A stretch of 64,000 bases of DNA from NCBI RefSeq assembly GCF_003858395.1, contig NZ_QWEV01000005.1:3782001-3846000 (forward strand), given 5' to 3'. Source of the DNA: Acidipila sp. EB88. GTDB lineage: Bacteria > Acidobacteriota > Terriglobia > Terriglobales > Acidobacteriaceae. The position numbers and the translations under genes are program-made. The notes beneath the pieces were generated by a model. That model was not told where the DNA came from and searched no databases. It saw only the letters and a program-made list of their open reading frames with translations. Shown piece after piece: positions 9,330 to 18,035 of this stretch (the first letter of the stretch is position 1; every line of letters begins with the position of its first letter).

Positions 9330-9358
9330 TTGACCCGCTCGGGGCGCCGTGCTAGCGT
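9330..9358 (+). promoter_or_regulatory. Promoter of the cysteine-leader transcript
   Basis: TTGACC at 9330-9335 and TAGCGT at 9353-9358 are 17 bases apart. The -10 keeps the key first, second and last bases. Transcription would begin near 9365-9366, exactly at the leader ATG, so the mRNA would be leaderless. Assigned by pattern. Confidence 0.5.
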
Positions 9359-9465
9359 AACGGGTATGACGTTTCCCCTGCACTATTGTTGTTGCTGCCG
9401 CCAGACCCTCGTCGGATGAGCTGCGACACTCTCAGAAACTTCTGAAACGCCTCTTCAAAGCTCAT
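9352..9465 (-). CDS. Small ORF antisense to the cysteine leader (doubtful)
   Basis: A 37-codon minus-strand ORF starts at 9465 with MSFEEAFQKF and is preceded by a perfect AGGAGG (complement of 9471-9476) at a five-base distance. This initiation signal is excellent, but the same bases are explained by the anti-Shine-Dalgarno role proposed for the plus-strand leader. The product has no recognisable domain and is rich in Ser, Gly and Asn in its second half. I give it low weight but do not exclude it. Confidence 0.25.
   Translation of the reverse strand: MSFEEAFQKFLRVSQLIRRGSGGSNNNSAGETSYPLR
9366..9419 (+). CDS. Poly-cysteine leader peptide (candidate)
   Basis: A 17-codon ORF reads MTFPLHYCCCCRQTLVG and ends with TGA. 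Four consecutive cysteine codons (TGT TGT TGC TGC, 9387-9398) are very improbable by chance and lie upstream of a gene for cysteine breakdown. There is no ribosome site, but the predicted transcription start falls on the ATG, as in leaderless leader ORFs of mycobacteria that sense cysteine. The stop codon is inside the first arm of the stem at 9412-9469. The peptide itself is probably dispensable; the act of translating the Cys run would be the signal. Not in the usual size range for gene finders. Confidence 0.55.
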   Translation: MTFPLHYCCCCRQTLVG

Positions 9466-9476
9466 CCGATCCTCCT
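9412..9476 (+). promoter_or_regulatory. Attenuator stem and anti-Shine-Dalgarno element
   Basis: TCGGATGAGCT (9412-9422) and AGCTCATCCGA (9459-9469) form a perfect 11-pair stem. Inside it, TCAGAA (9432-9437) and TTCTGA (9440-9445) form a second hairpin. Directly after the outer stem, CGATCCTCC (9467-9475) can pair with GGAGATCG (9543-9550), the ribosome site of the dioxygenase gene, with one bulged C. The stem and the anti-ribosome-site pairing share bases 9467-9469 and so compete. No U-run follows, so control is more likely at translation than at termination. Confidence 0.5.
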
Positions 9477-9551
9477 TATGTTTGCCTCTTTCTAGCATCG
9501 ATGGGCCCGCGTTTTCGCCGGGCTTCGCGATGGTTTGGCTTTGGAGATCGT

Positions 9552-10487
9552 ATGCAGCTCAGCACCAGAGAAGCACCCATACAGCCGGTTGGCAGCCTGC
9601 CGCCGATTGACGCTGCTACCAGCAGCGTGTTGAAGACACCCGAAGAACTTGCCGAGATTGTTTCAAAGTTCGCATCCACAGATGGATGGCTGGATCGCGT
9701 GCGGCTCCGCTCGGGAGCGCGCTGGTATGAGCGGCTGCAGATTACCGCGGACTATGACATCTGGGTGCTCAGTTGGATGCCGGGCCAGTCCACGGGCTTT
9801 CATGATCATGGCGCTTCAGCCGGTGCTTTTGTCGTGACCGCAGGCGAACTTGAGGAGCACTGCGCGGGCAGGCAGCCTGTGACGGTGCGTGCAGGCGCGC
9901 CAAGGTCGTTCGGCGCGGATTACGCGCACGATGTTCGCAATATTTCACCCGCGCCCGCGTTGAGCATTCACGCTTACTCGCCTCCACTCGACGAGATGAA
10001 CGAGTACGAACTGCATGGGGACCAACTGGTACCACGGGATGTGCTCACCGAGCAGCGGAGTAACTCGGAGTGGCGTGCAGATACGCGGGAGCAGACTCCG
10101 CGGACCAGGCCCTCGAGTGTTGCGCAGCTACTCGACGAGGCGCGCGCTCGCTTGCACCGGATGTCTCCCGAGGAGTCGTACGAGGCCGCGGTGAAACAAG
10201 GGGCAACGCTGGTCGACATTCGCCCCGAGCAGCAGCGCTCGCTGGAAGGAAGCATCCCGGGCGCCTTGATCGTCGAGCGCAATGTGCTGGAGTGGAGGTT
10301 TGATCCGCTCTCTGACGCCCGGCTCCCGGCGGCTGTCGATCACGACATCCAGGTGATCGTATTCTGCTCCGAAGGCTACACCTCGAGCCTTGCAGCGGCA
10401 GCCCTGCAGGACTTAGGGTTGTGGCGCGCTTCGGACGTAACCGGGGGGTTCAAGGCGTGGCAGGCAGCAGGGCTACCCGCCACTTAG
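9552..10487 (+). CDS. Cysteine dioxygenase-rhodanese fusion protein
   Basis: About 311 residues with two domains. Residues 25-160 are a cupin of the cysteine dioxygenase family: HDH (H84, H86) and H126 in YAHDVRN supply the three-His iron site, turning L-cysteine into cysteine sulfinate. Residues 190-311 are a rhodanese domain with LVDIRPEQQ and the active-site loop CSEGYTSS (C272), which would bind a persulfide. The start MQLSTREA is chosen because GGAG lies five bases before it; the ATG at 9501 has no ribosome site. The protein is cytoplasmic. The poly-Cys leader upstream suggests control by cysteine supply. The fusion couples cysteine oxidation with sulfane-sulfur handling. Confidence 0.88.
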   Translation: MQLSTREAPIQPVGSLPPIDAATSSVLKTPEELAEIVSKFASTDGWLDRVRLRSGARWYERLQITADYDIWVLSWMPGQSTGFHDHGASAGAFVVTAGELEEHCAGRQPVTVRAGAPRSFGADYAHDVRNISPAPALSIHAYSPPLDEMNEYELHGDQLVPRDVLTEQRSNSEWRADTREQTPRTRPSSVAQLLDEARARLHRMSPEESYEAAVKQGATLVDIRPEQQRSLEGSIPGALIVERNVLEWRFDPLSDARLPAAVDHDIQVIVFCSEGYTSSLAAAALQDLGLWRASDVTGGFKAWQAAGLPAT

Positions 10488-10648
10488 CCAGCACTCGGGT
10501 TTCCCGGCGCAGCGCTACGGCTTGGCATGGTCGTCGGCAGGGTTGAACGGAGACCCTGCTCTCGCTGGTCGAGTGCAGCGTGCGCATTGGTCTGCGTTCG
10601 ACGCGCGGGTGCGCAGGAGGAACAGACGCACCTAGGAAAGCCCCGCAA

Positions 10649-12820
10649 TTAAGGCTTCGCGGCAACAAGTTCTTTGACCGGCGCCACTGCCATGTTTCGA
10701 AGCGCCGCGGGAGTCAGCTTGTCGAACGTCTCCAGTTCCTGCTGCTGCTTCGCAGTGTTCTCGCTGTTGCCTTTGCCATGGCCTTCGATGCGATCGAGAG
10801 CCTGTAAGCCGATTATTGCCGTCCGGGCCAGGTTGCGTGACGGCTCCTGCAGTTCAATCGTGAGCGCGGTGCGGTCGAGCATCGGCGCCAATGCGGCGTC
10901 ATTGTCTGCCCAGAGCGTCAGCCACGCCCGCGCCTCCACGTGCTGCGCTGCGGTCGCTGTGCCGGTGGCGACTGCATGTGCGAGCTCGGCAAAGTGGCGC
11001 GCGGTATCACTTTCTGCCGGAATGCTGTCTGCCAGGTGGGTCAGCGGCCGAAGCTGGTCGTAGGCCTGGCCGGCCACCTCGCGGGTGTAGTCCACCGGTG
11101 GCTGAACCATTGCGGCGAGCACCATCAGGTGATCGATGCCCGTTGTGCCCGCCAGGCGCTCGGTCATGCCCTGCAGGAGGCCGCCATTCTCGATGCCCTG
11201 CATGCGAAGCTCATGAGCAACCCAGCCGAGGCGCGTGTACATGTCGGCGACATCGCGATTGGACTGCGGCGACCACAGGCGCTCTGCGATCGCCGCCGTG
11301 CGTGGCCATACGCGATTGCTCAGGATCTCGGGCGTGATGTACTCCGTCCATTCGGTGGCTTCGCCGCCCAGAATGCTCGCTTCCTGTTCGGGCGTGAGAT
11401 GTGTTGGCACCTCTACGCCTTTGCCTGTTGGGTCATTGGGATTGAAAGGCGGGAGTACCAGCGGGTCTACCAGGTAGTGCTGCGATGCTGGCTGGTTGAG
11501 GTCGATGTAGTAGCCGGCGGAGAGGATGCTGCGGTTGCCGCGGGAAGCTGCCTGGAACAAGCTTCGCTGACCGCGCCACGACTGGATCACAACGTCTTTC
11601 GGCGTGTCGGGCTGCAGTACTTCGTCCCAGCCGATCGCAATCTTGTGATGACGGGTGACGAGCTTCTGCAAGCGCCCGGTGAAATAGGCCTGCAGGGCGG
11701 GGTCATCCTTGATGCCGTGTGCTTTCATGAAGTCCTGCACATGGGGCGTTGCATCCCACTGCTTCCCGTCACACTCGTCGCCACCGATGTGGAAGTACTG
11801 ATCCGGAAAGAGAGCTGTCATCTCGCCAAGGAAACCGTCGAGAAAGCGGTAGACCTGTTCTTTGGTCGGATCCATGGCGCCATCCTGCTTGGGATCAGGA
11901 TGCTCGAAGTCGTCGACAGTTTCGTGATGCACAATGTTGTAAGGTCCGGGCAAAGCTGCGAGTTCTGGGTAGCCCACAAACCATGATCGCGCGTGGCCCG
12001 GCATGTCGAACTCTGGAATGACGCGGATGCCACGATCCCGCGCGTAGGCTACGACCTTGCGGATGTCCTCTTGCGTGTAGAACCTGCCGTCGGATCCTTG
12101 CGCCTGGAGCTTTGGGTAGCGATGGCTTTCGACACGGAAGCCTTGGTCGTCGCTGAGGTGCCAGTGGAAGACATTCAGCTTGACCATCTCCATCGCATCG
12201 AGCTGCTGGAGTACCTGCGGCATCGGTTGGAAGTGTCGCGATGAATCGAGCATCAGCCCGCGCCACGCGAAGCGCGGCTTGTCCCGGACTGTGATCGCAT
12301 CGAGAACAAAACCTTGCGTGTCCTGGTGGATTAGTTGCAGAAAGGTCTGCATGCCTCGCAGCACACCCAGTGGATTCGGCGCGGTAAGTGTGGCGCCTGC
12401 GCTGGTGACTTCCAGCGTGTACGATTCGTCCTCGTCGAGCGCCTGTACCGGTTTGCTCGCACGTGTGGTGCGCACGGTGAGGGTGCTTTGCGCGCCTGTC
12501 GCCTGCGGCAGCAGGATGATGCCCGTGGCGCGCTCGATGCGCTCCTGCAGGCGCGCAGCTGCACGGTCCAGCCGTGCTTCGCGATACCCTTCGAGAACGA
12601 TCTTGAAGTTCTGGTCCAGCCGCATTGTCCCGGTGCCACGTTCAACGCTGGCTGGCAGCGGCATGAGTGCGGGCGCAACCGACTGAGGCAGCACGGGAGC
12701 GAACGGCAACGTCGCAGCCGGGACGCGCTGTGACTCCGCTGCCGGCGAGAGCGTCATCCACAACAGCGTGGCAGCAACGGGCGCAGTGAGTGAACGGCAA
12801 CAACTTTTCCATGGGAACAT
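10649..12820 (-). CDS. Secreted GH20 beta-N-acetylhexosaminidase
   Basis: About 723 residues. The start MFPWKSCC follows GGAG at six bases and leads a Sec signal. Residues 50-180 form the GH20 N-terminal domain, and the barrel runs from about 185 to 545: RGLMLDSSRHF, NVFHWHLSDDQGFR, PEFDMPGHA and the catalytic pair in HIGGDEC (D348, E349), where the Asp orients the substrate acetamido group and the Glu is the acid. The family releases terminal GlcNAc or GalNAc from chitin oligomers, peptidoglycan fragments or glycans outside the cytoplasm. The gene is monocistronic. It could feed GlcNAc to the 19.4-27.4 kb cluster; that link is inference. Confidence 0.93.
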   Translation of the reverse strand: MFPWKSCCRSLTAPVAATLLWMTLSPAAESQRVPAATLPFAPVLPQSVAPALMPLPASVERGTGTMRLDQNFKIVLEGYREARLDRAAARLQERIERATGIILLPQATGAQSTLTVRTTRASKPVQALDEDESYTLEVTSAGATLTAPNPLGVLRGMQTFLQLIHQDTQGFVLDAITVRDKPRFAWRGLMLDSSRHFQPMPQVLQQLDAMEMVKLNVFHWHLSDDQGFRVESHRYPKLQAQGSDGRFYTQEDIRKVVAYARDRGIRVIPEFDMPGHARSWFVGYPELAALPGPYNIVHHETVDDFEHPDPKQDGAMDPTKEQVYRFLDGFLGEMTALFPDQYFHIGGDECDGKQWDATPHVQDFMKAHGIKDDPALQAYFTGRLQKLVTRHHKIAIGWDEVLQPDTPKDVVIQSWRGQRSLFQAASRGNRSILSAGYYIDLNQPASQHYLVDPLVLPPFNPNDPTGKGVEVPTHLTPEQEASILGGEATEWTEYITPEILSNRVWPRTAAIAERLWSPQSNRDVADMYTRLGWVAHELRMQGIENGGLLQGMTERLAGTTGIDHLMVLAAMVQPPVDYTREVAGQAYDQLRPLTHLADSIPAESDTARHFAELAHAVATGTATAAQHVEARAWLTLWADNDAALAPMLDRTALTIELQEPSRNLARTAIIGLQALDRIEGHGKGNSENTAKQQQELETFDKLTPAALRNMAVAPVKELVAAKP

Positions 12821-13124
12821 GTGTTCTCCTCGATGCTTCATGCGACCGCGGCAACTCGCGTGCTTGGGTTTTCTCTATGCGGTTGCGCGCGGATCAGGAT
12901 GTGGTCTGGCAACACCATAGCGGAAGAGGCGAACGCTGTGGGAGAGTAGGCGGTGTTGACAGTGCGGCAGCGGCTGCGAGGTGCCGCGCTGCTGAAGCGC
13001 GGGCACATACAGCGTGACTTGTAAACGCGCGACCGGCCCTGGCCTGTACCTGGCAGGGCCGGTCGCATTGTGCACCCGCGTGACTCTTGAGCGTGAATTG
13101 CCTGATCCCGCGTGGACATGCGCT
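12821..13124. other. Intergenic region between GH20 and Oar-like genes
   Basis: About 304 bases hold the promoter region of the GH20 gene at its left side and the hairpin at 13029-13066 at its right. No gene is seen. Confidence 0.55.
13029..13066. terminator. Strong GC hairpin after the Oar-like gene
   Basis: GCGACCGGCCCTG (13029-13041) and CAGGGCCGGTCGC (13054-13066) are perfect complements of 13 bases with a 12-base loop. The hairpin lies about 60 bases past the stop of the minus-strand receptor gene. There is no U-run, so it is a terminator candidate of the factor-dependent or GC-only type. Confidence 0.55.
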
Positions 13125-16100
13125 TTAGAAGTACAGCTTGGCTCCCAGCTGGATGCGGCGGGGGAGGTGCGTTGTGGTTACCTGGCCGAAGCTCGCATCG
13201 TTGAGGTTGGTATCGACATCGTCGAAGTTGGCATGGTTGAACGCGTTGAAGAACTCTCCGCGAAACTGGAACCGGTAGCGTTCCTTGAAGTCCACATTCT
13301 TCATCGCGCCAAGGTCCCAGTTTTCTATGCCAGGTCCAAGGAAGCTCCCCGTCCTCTCTGTCCCGAAGTGGCCAACCGCTTTAGCGAACGATGCGGTGGA
13401 GAACCACTGTCCCTGCGTCTTGGTCATGTGTACAGGGGCGACCTGATCAGGGCGTGGAGCGATGTCGGCGTTAGGTGTGGCGATGCCAAGGCCACCGGGG
13501 TAGGTTCCGGCGACACAGCCAGTGGCGCTTGTAGTGGATGCGACACAGGCGAAGGGGTCGCCAGCCTGGGTCACAGTGGCGGAATGGCCGGACTCGAACG
13601 TGGTGATGCCTGAAACCTCCCAGCCGCCCAGGGTGTGCCCGAGGATGCCGTGCTGCTGGGCGAAGAATGGAAGCTGGTAGACATAGTTGGCGATGAACAC
13701 GTTGGGTGTATTAAGGGTGGTTGGCCCGTAGTCGAGTTTGGGATCGTAGGTGTCTGTGTTCGCGGTGCCGCGATCGTTTGACTGGTCGCTCAGATTGCGT
13801 GACCAGGTGTACGCAATGCCCAGGGTGAGGCCGCGCGTGACGCGGTGATTGAGCGAAGCCTGCAAGGAGTTATAGCTGCTGGTGAATGCGGGGATACGAG
13901 CCTGGAAGTAGGAGTATCCGAGATAAGGCCGCACGGCATTGACATTCGCCGCAGGGTTGGACGCGCGCGCTGCAAGGGTGGGTTGATTCAGATCGAGCTC
14001 GCCGAGCAGGTGCCGTCCGCTTGAGCCCACATACGAGAGTTCAAACACCGTGCTGGGTGTGACCTCCTGCTGCAGAGACAGGTTGTAGTCCGCGTAGGAC
14101 GGCACCTTGAAGCCCGGATTGCCCGTGCTTGTGAGCCGGTTGGGTGCAAGCGAAACGGCGGATGTGCCTTGCAGCGGATTGTCGAAGCTGGTGTTGTTGA
14201 TGGTCGAGGTCTGCACAAGCGGTGGATCCGCAAAGGCATTCTGTTCCCAGATGCCATTGAGCGAGCGATCGAAGAAGGTGCCGAAGCCGCCGCGCAGCGA
14301 CGTTTTGCCGGTTCCGAACACGTCCAGCGCAAAGCCCACGCGTGGGGCGAAGTTGGCGTTCGAGTTCGGGTTCACCCGCGCGCCGTAGGGCGAGCACGAA
14401 ACTCCCGGAGCGATTGCCTTGGCCTGCGCGCAGGCCGTGCCAGTGGGAAAGATCAGGCCGTTGGCGTACGTCGCCGGTGTTGTGGACTGCCCGGCGACAA
14501 AGTTTCCGTCAACATCGATGGCTGGAGCAAGCGAGCCGTTGTAGAGGGTTGGGTCAAAATTGTTCAACGTGTTATTGACGTCGGTGGGCGATGGGAAGTA
14601 GCTCCAGCGCATGCCCAGGTTGAGCGTGAGCCGTCTGCTTACCTTCCAGTCATCCTGCGCATACGCCTCCATGTTGAAGTAGTGGAGATCGGGAATGATG
14701 TCTCGGCTGGCCTGCTGGTAGACGCTGACATTGCCAAGCAGAAAGTCCTGCCAGGAATTGAAGTTAAAGCTCGCGTCGCCTTCGGAGGCATTTTCTGTTT
14801 TGAGCATCTGCGAGAAGGTGTAACCGAAGCGCAGGGTGTGCTGTGCCTTGGTCAGGGACAAGTTGTCAAAGAAGGTGCGATCGAGGTTGCGCTCGAAGTA
14901 GGGCGCATCGCCCTGCGCCAGCCCGGTGATGGTGCCACCCGTGAAGGTGACGCTCGGGATGCGTCCGTACGGATCCTTGTAAGGCGTGTTGTTGGTGAGC
15001 TGGTTGAGCACAGTCGGTGAGTTCGCAACACCGCTCAATGTCGCGGTGATGGTCCCCTGCGAATAGGCAAACTCAGCTTCGTTTACCAGGCTCGGCGAGA
15101 TGGTGTAGGTAAGGTTGCCGACTACGTTTTCGCCGGGAGCGTTGACGGCGGTACTGTCGAGACCCGGGTAGTTGGCCCCGGCAAAGAGACCGGTGGGAAA
15201 GTTCTCGGGCGTCTCGTCCTGGATGGCGCGTGCAAACAGGTGGATCTTTTCGTTGACGGCTTGATCAAGCCGCACAATGTCCTGACGGAAGTTGTTCAGC
15301 GAACTGTAGGTAAACACGTAATTGCCGCCACTGTTTGCCGGGAAAGCATCGAACACGTTGGCAAGGTAGACCTTGGAGTTGTTGCTGTAGCACGTAGGAC
15401 TGATGGTGCTTTGATTCGCGGCCGGGTCGTAGCTGACACAGCCAGCGGGCGCACCCGTCACCTGCCCGCTCACGATGCCGTTCAACTGGGCCGTGGTCGG
15501 CGCGGTGATGCTGCTCGTGGTGGGCGAGCTGACCTTGCGCCACTCCTCGGACCAGAAGAAGTAGGTCTTGTTCTTGCCGGTGTTGTACAGCCTCGGAATA
15601 TACAACGGGCCACCCAGCGTGAAGCCGTAGTTGTTGTAGTGCTCGACACCGCGAGGAGTGCCGGTCTGATTCGCAAAATAGTCATTCGCGTTGAAGATTG
15701 TGTTGCGCCCGAATTCGTAGAGATCTCCGTGAAACTCGCTGGTACCGGCCTTGGTCGCGACCAAAACCTGTCCGCCGCCACTGCGGCCATAGCTCGCGTC
15801 ATAGGATCCGCGTGCCAGGGTGAACTCCTGAATCGCGTCCACACTGGGAACGTTGAGCAGCGTTCCGTTGGACCCGCTGTCATTGATGTCGGCCCCATCG
15901 ACCGTCCAGTTGTTGGAGGTGGAGCGGGCACCGTTGACCGACACGGTGCTCGAGTTGTTGAGCCCGAAGCCGACTTCATCAGAGAGTCCGCTTACCACGC
16001 CCGGCTGCAGCGTCACCAGTTGCTCAAAGTTGCGGTTGCTGAGTTCCAACTCGCGCACCTGCGTGCCGCTCACTGTGCCCGACTGCTCGCTGGTAGAGGT

Positions 16101-16490
16101 GTCGACGGCCACCGTATTCTGCTGCACTGTCACGTTCTCGCTGACGGCGCCTGGTTCAAGCCGTGCGTTGACGGTTCTCTTTTCGGCGACGTAGATGGTG
16201 ACGTTCTGCGCGGTGAAGCTCTTGAAGCCGGGGGCTGTCACGATGATCACGTAACCCGCCGGGGGCAGGTTGGTGACTGTGTAGCTGCCGTCCTTGTCCG
16301 TGGTGGCGACGCGCGAGGAGCCTTTCACGGCGGCGTTGTCGATTTCCACATGCGCGTTGGGGATCACTGCTCCCGAGGCGTCCGTGACGTTTCCAGTGAG
16401 GGTGGCCGCTACTTCCTGCGCGCGCAGGGGGTTCCAACAGCACAGCAAAAGAAAAGCAGCAAAGAAGGACCGGCATAGGTGCGTCTGCAT
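13125..16490 (-). CDS. Oar-like TonB-dependent receptor with carboxypeptidase-regulatory domain
   Basis: About 1,121 residues. The start MQTHLCRSFF follows GAGG at six bases and begins a signal peptide. Residues 30-115 are a carboxypeptidase-regulatory (CnaB-like) domain (LTGNVTDASGAVIPNA, DGSYTVTNLPPAGY). Residues 120-240 are a TonB plug (VSVNGARSTSNNWTVDGADIND), and the rest is a long beta-barrel ending in LGAKLYF with the terminal aromatic residue needed for outer-membrane insertion. Such Oar-type proteins are expanded in Acidobacteria and are thought to import large sugars or sense outer-membrane state. The gene is divergent from the TPR protein. The cargo is unknown. Confidence 0.9.
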   Translation of the reverse strand: MQTHLCRSFFAAFLLLCCWNPLRAQEVAATLTGNVTDASGAVIPNAHVEIDNAAVKGSSRVATTDKDGSYTVTNLPPAGYVIIVTAPGFKSFTAQNVTIYVAEKRTVNARLEPGAVSENVTVQQNTVAVDTSTSEQSGTVSGTQVRELELSNRNFEQLVTLQPGVVSGLSDEVGFGLNNSSTVSVNGARSTSNNWTVDGADINDSGSNGTLLNVPSVDAIQEFTLARGSYDASYGRSGGGQVLVATKAGTSEFHGDLYEFGRNTIFNANDYFANQTGTPRGVEHYNNYGFTLGGPLYIPRLYNTGKNKTYFFWSEEWRKVSSPTTSSITAPTTAQLNGIVSGQVTGAPAGCVSYDPAANQSTISPTCYSNNSKVYLANVFDAFPANSGGNYVFTYSSLNNFRQDIVRLDQAVNEKIHLFARAIQDETPENFPTGLFAGANYPGLDSTAVNAPGENVVGNLTYTISPSLVNEAEFAYSQGTITATLSGVANSPTVLNQLTNNTPYKDPYGRIPSVTFTGGTITGLAQGDAPYFERNLDRTFFDNLSLTKAQHTLRFGYTFSQMLKTENASEGDASFNFNSWQDFLLGNVSVYQQASRDIIPDLHYFNMEAYAQDDWKVSRRLTLNLGMRWSYFPSPTDVNNTLNNFDPTLYNGSLAPAIDVDGNFVAGQSTTPATYANGLIFPTGTACAQAKAIAPGVSCSPYGARVNPNSNANFAPRVGFALDVFGTGKTSLRGGFGTFFDRSLNGIWEQNAFADPPLVQTSTINNTSFDNPLQGTSAVSLAPNRLTSTGNPGFKVPSYADYNLSLQQEVTPSTVFELSYVGSSGRHLLGELDLNQPTLAARASNPAANVNAVRPYLGYSYFQARIPAFTSSYNSLQASLNHRVTRGLTLGIAYTWSRNLSDQSNDRGTANTDTYDPKLDYGPTTLNTPNVFIANYVYQLPFFAQQHGILGHTLGGWEVSGITTFESGHSATVTQAGDPFACVASTTSATGCVAGTYPGGLGIATPNADIAPRPDQVAPVHMTKTQGQWFSTASFAKAVGHFGTERTGSFLGPGIENWDLGAMKNVDFKERYRFQFRGEFFNAFNHANFDDVDTNLNDASFGQVTTTHLPRRIQLGAKLYF

Positions 16491-16822
16491 CTGTGGCCTC
16501 ACTCAGAAAGATGGAATACGCATGATTCTTTTGCGGAACAGGATGTCGCTGAGAGCGGAAGTGCACGGCATGCGCCCACCACAAGCCGGTAGCCCTGCCT
16601 GTGAAACCGTGACACTTGCACGGAGAGTAAAGCCACCACGTGTGTGGCGGAAGCGAGCTGCCGGACTGGATCTCTTCGCGGAGAAACCGTCCGAATGCGT
16701 CGAGATTAGAACGCTTTGCGCCTGGCAACAAGAGGAAAGTGGAGAGCCGCTGCATTCAGCAGGGCATGCAAACAGGAGGCTGACGAACTGCCTTCTCGTG
16801 CTAGCATTTGACACCCACGCCG
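16491..16822. other. Divergent promoter region, Oar-like receptor / TPR protein
   Basis: About 332 bases between two divergent genes. It must hold both promoters. I see no strong palindrome or RNA gene. Confidence 0.5.
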
Positions 16823-17986
16823 ATGAACCCGCGCCAACCCACAGCGACCGCCCGGCCTGCCACGCGATGGCTTTCGCTGTGGCTCCTGTTCGTGATTGCA
16901 GGCACAGGCCAAGGGCAGACCTTGACCAAGGGTGCACTCGAGCAGACGATCGCGTCTGGCTCCACGGCTTTGCAGAATGGCAACTACGTCGAAGCAGAGA
17001 CGCAGTTTCGCGCAGCTGCCACGATGGATCCCACTTCCCTGCCGATCCTGAATAATCTTGCCATCTCACTGGCGCGCGAAGGCAAGGAGCAGGAGGCGAT
17101 TACCTTCTACCGGCAGGCGCTGCGGTTAAGTCCCGAGGATGCGGTGACTCGCCGCAACCTCGGGGTCGCGTTGTTTCGGTCGAAGCAGTACAAGGAGGCG
17201 CTGCCGCTGCTTGAAGCTGCCGCGAAGCAAACGCATAGCTACCAGGCTGTGGACCTGGCGGGGCTGGATCTGTTCGCGCTTGATCGCTACGCAGAGGCAG
17301 CGGCGTACCTGCAGGAAGCGCACAATCTACGGCCGGAGGATCTCGAGACGCTGGACCTTCTTGGCAAAGCTTACATGCGGACGAAGGATTACGCGGGCGC
17401 GTCGGCCGTCTTCAACCAGGTGATGCGGTTGAATCCCGCATCGCCTCAAGCGCACCTCATGCTGGCCACGGCTTATGACAAGCTGTACCAGGAGCAGGAC
17501 GCCATTCACGAACTGCAGGCAGCGCTTGCCGCGGATCCGCAATATCCGGGCGTGCACACGAGCCTGGGCGTGATCTACTGGCGCACTGACGATATCGACT
17601 CCGCGGAGCGTGAGTTTCGTGCAGAGCTAAGCCTCCACCCTGAAGACCCTGTGGCCAACTGCACGCTTGGGCGCGTTCTTCGCAGGCGCGGCAGGCCTGC
17701 GGAGGCGTTGCCCTATCTGCAGGCCGCGCTGCTGGTGAATTCTTCCTATCGGGATGCGCTGCTGGAAACGGCACAGAGCGAGCTTGCGCTGCAGCGAGCT
17801 GCGGAGGCCGTGGCACCGCTCCGCAAGGCCGTCGTGCTCGACGCCGGGGATGCGGAGGCGCATTTCGTTCTGGGCACTGCGTTGATCAAGATGGGGAAAG
17901 CAGCGGAGGGCGCACAGCAACGCAGGATTGCCGGCGAACTGCATGCGGAGAAGCGCAACAGCGACCAGGAGCGGACGCAGCCCTAG
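16823..17986 (+). CDS. Secreted or periplasmic TPR-repeat protein
   Basis: About 387 residues. A signal-like segment (WLSLWLLFVIAGTGQG) near residues 15-32 is followed by about nine or ten tetratricopeptide repeats from residue 40 to the end, with typical spacing such as GNYVEAETQFRAAATMDP, GKEQEAITFYRQAL and DYAGASAVFNQVMRLNP. Such proteins are scaffolds for protein contacts. The ATG at 16823 is chosen over the TTG at 16808. In Acidobacteria TPR proteins often neighbour Oar-like receptors, as here. No enzymatic motif is present. Confidence 0.75.
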   Translation: MNPRQPTATARPATRWLSLWLLFVIAGTGQGQTLTKGALEQTIASGSTALQNGNYVEAETQFRAAATMDPTSLPILNNLAISLAREGKEQEAITFYRQALRLSPEDAVTRRNLGVALFRSKQYKEALPLLEAAAKQTHSYQAVDLAGLDLFALDRYAEAAAYLQEAHNLRPEDLETLDLLGKAYMRTKDYAGASAVFNQVMRLNPASPQAHLMLATAYDKLYQEQDAIHELQAALAADPQYPGVHTSLGVIYWRTDDIDSAEREFRAELSLHPEDPVANCTLGRVLRRRGRPAEALPYLQAALLVNSSYRDALLETAQSELALQRAAEAVAPLRKAVVLDAGDAEAHFVLGTALIKMGKAAEGAQQRRIAGELHAEKRNSDQERTQP

Positions 17987-18035
17987 CAAGTGCTGTTGGA
18001 TGCAGTCCAGGCTGGAGCTACTCTCTTGCGGCTTG

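Noticed and set aside
15240-16478. 412-codon ORF opposite the Oar-like receptor gene
   Set aside because: Antisense frame of a GC-rich gene; the receptor on the other strand has full domain support.
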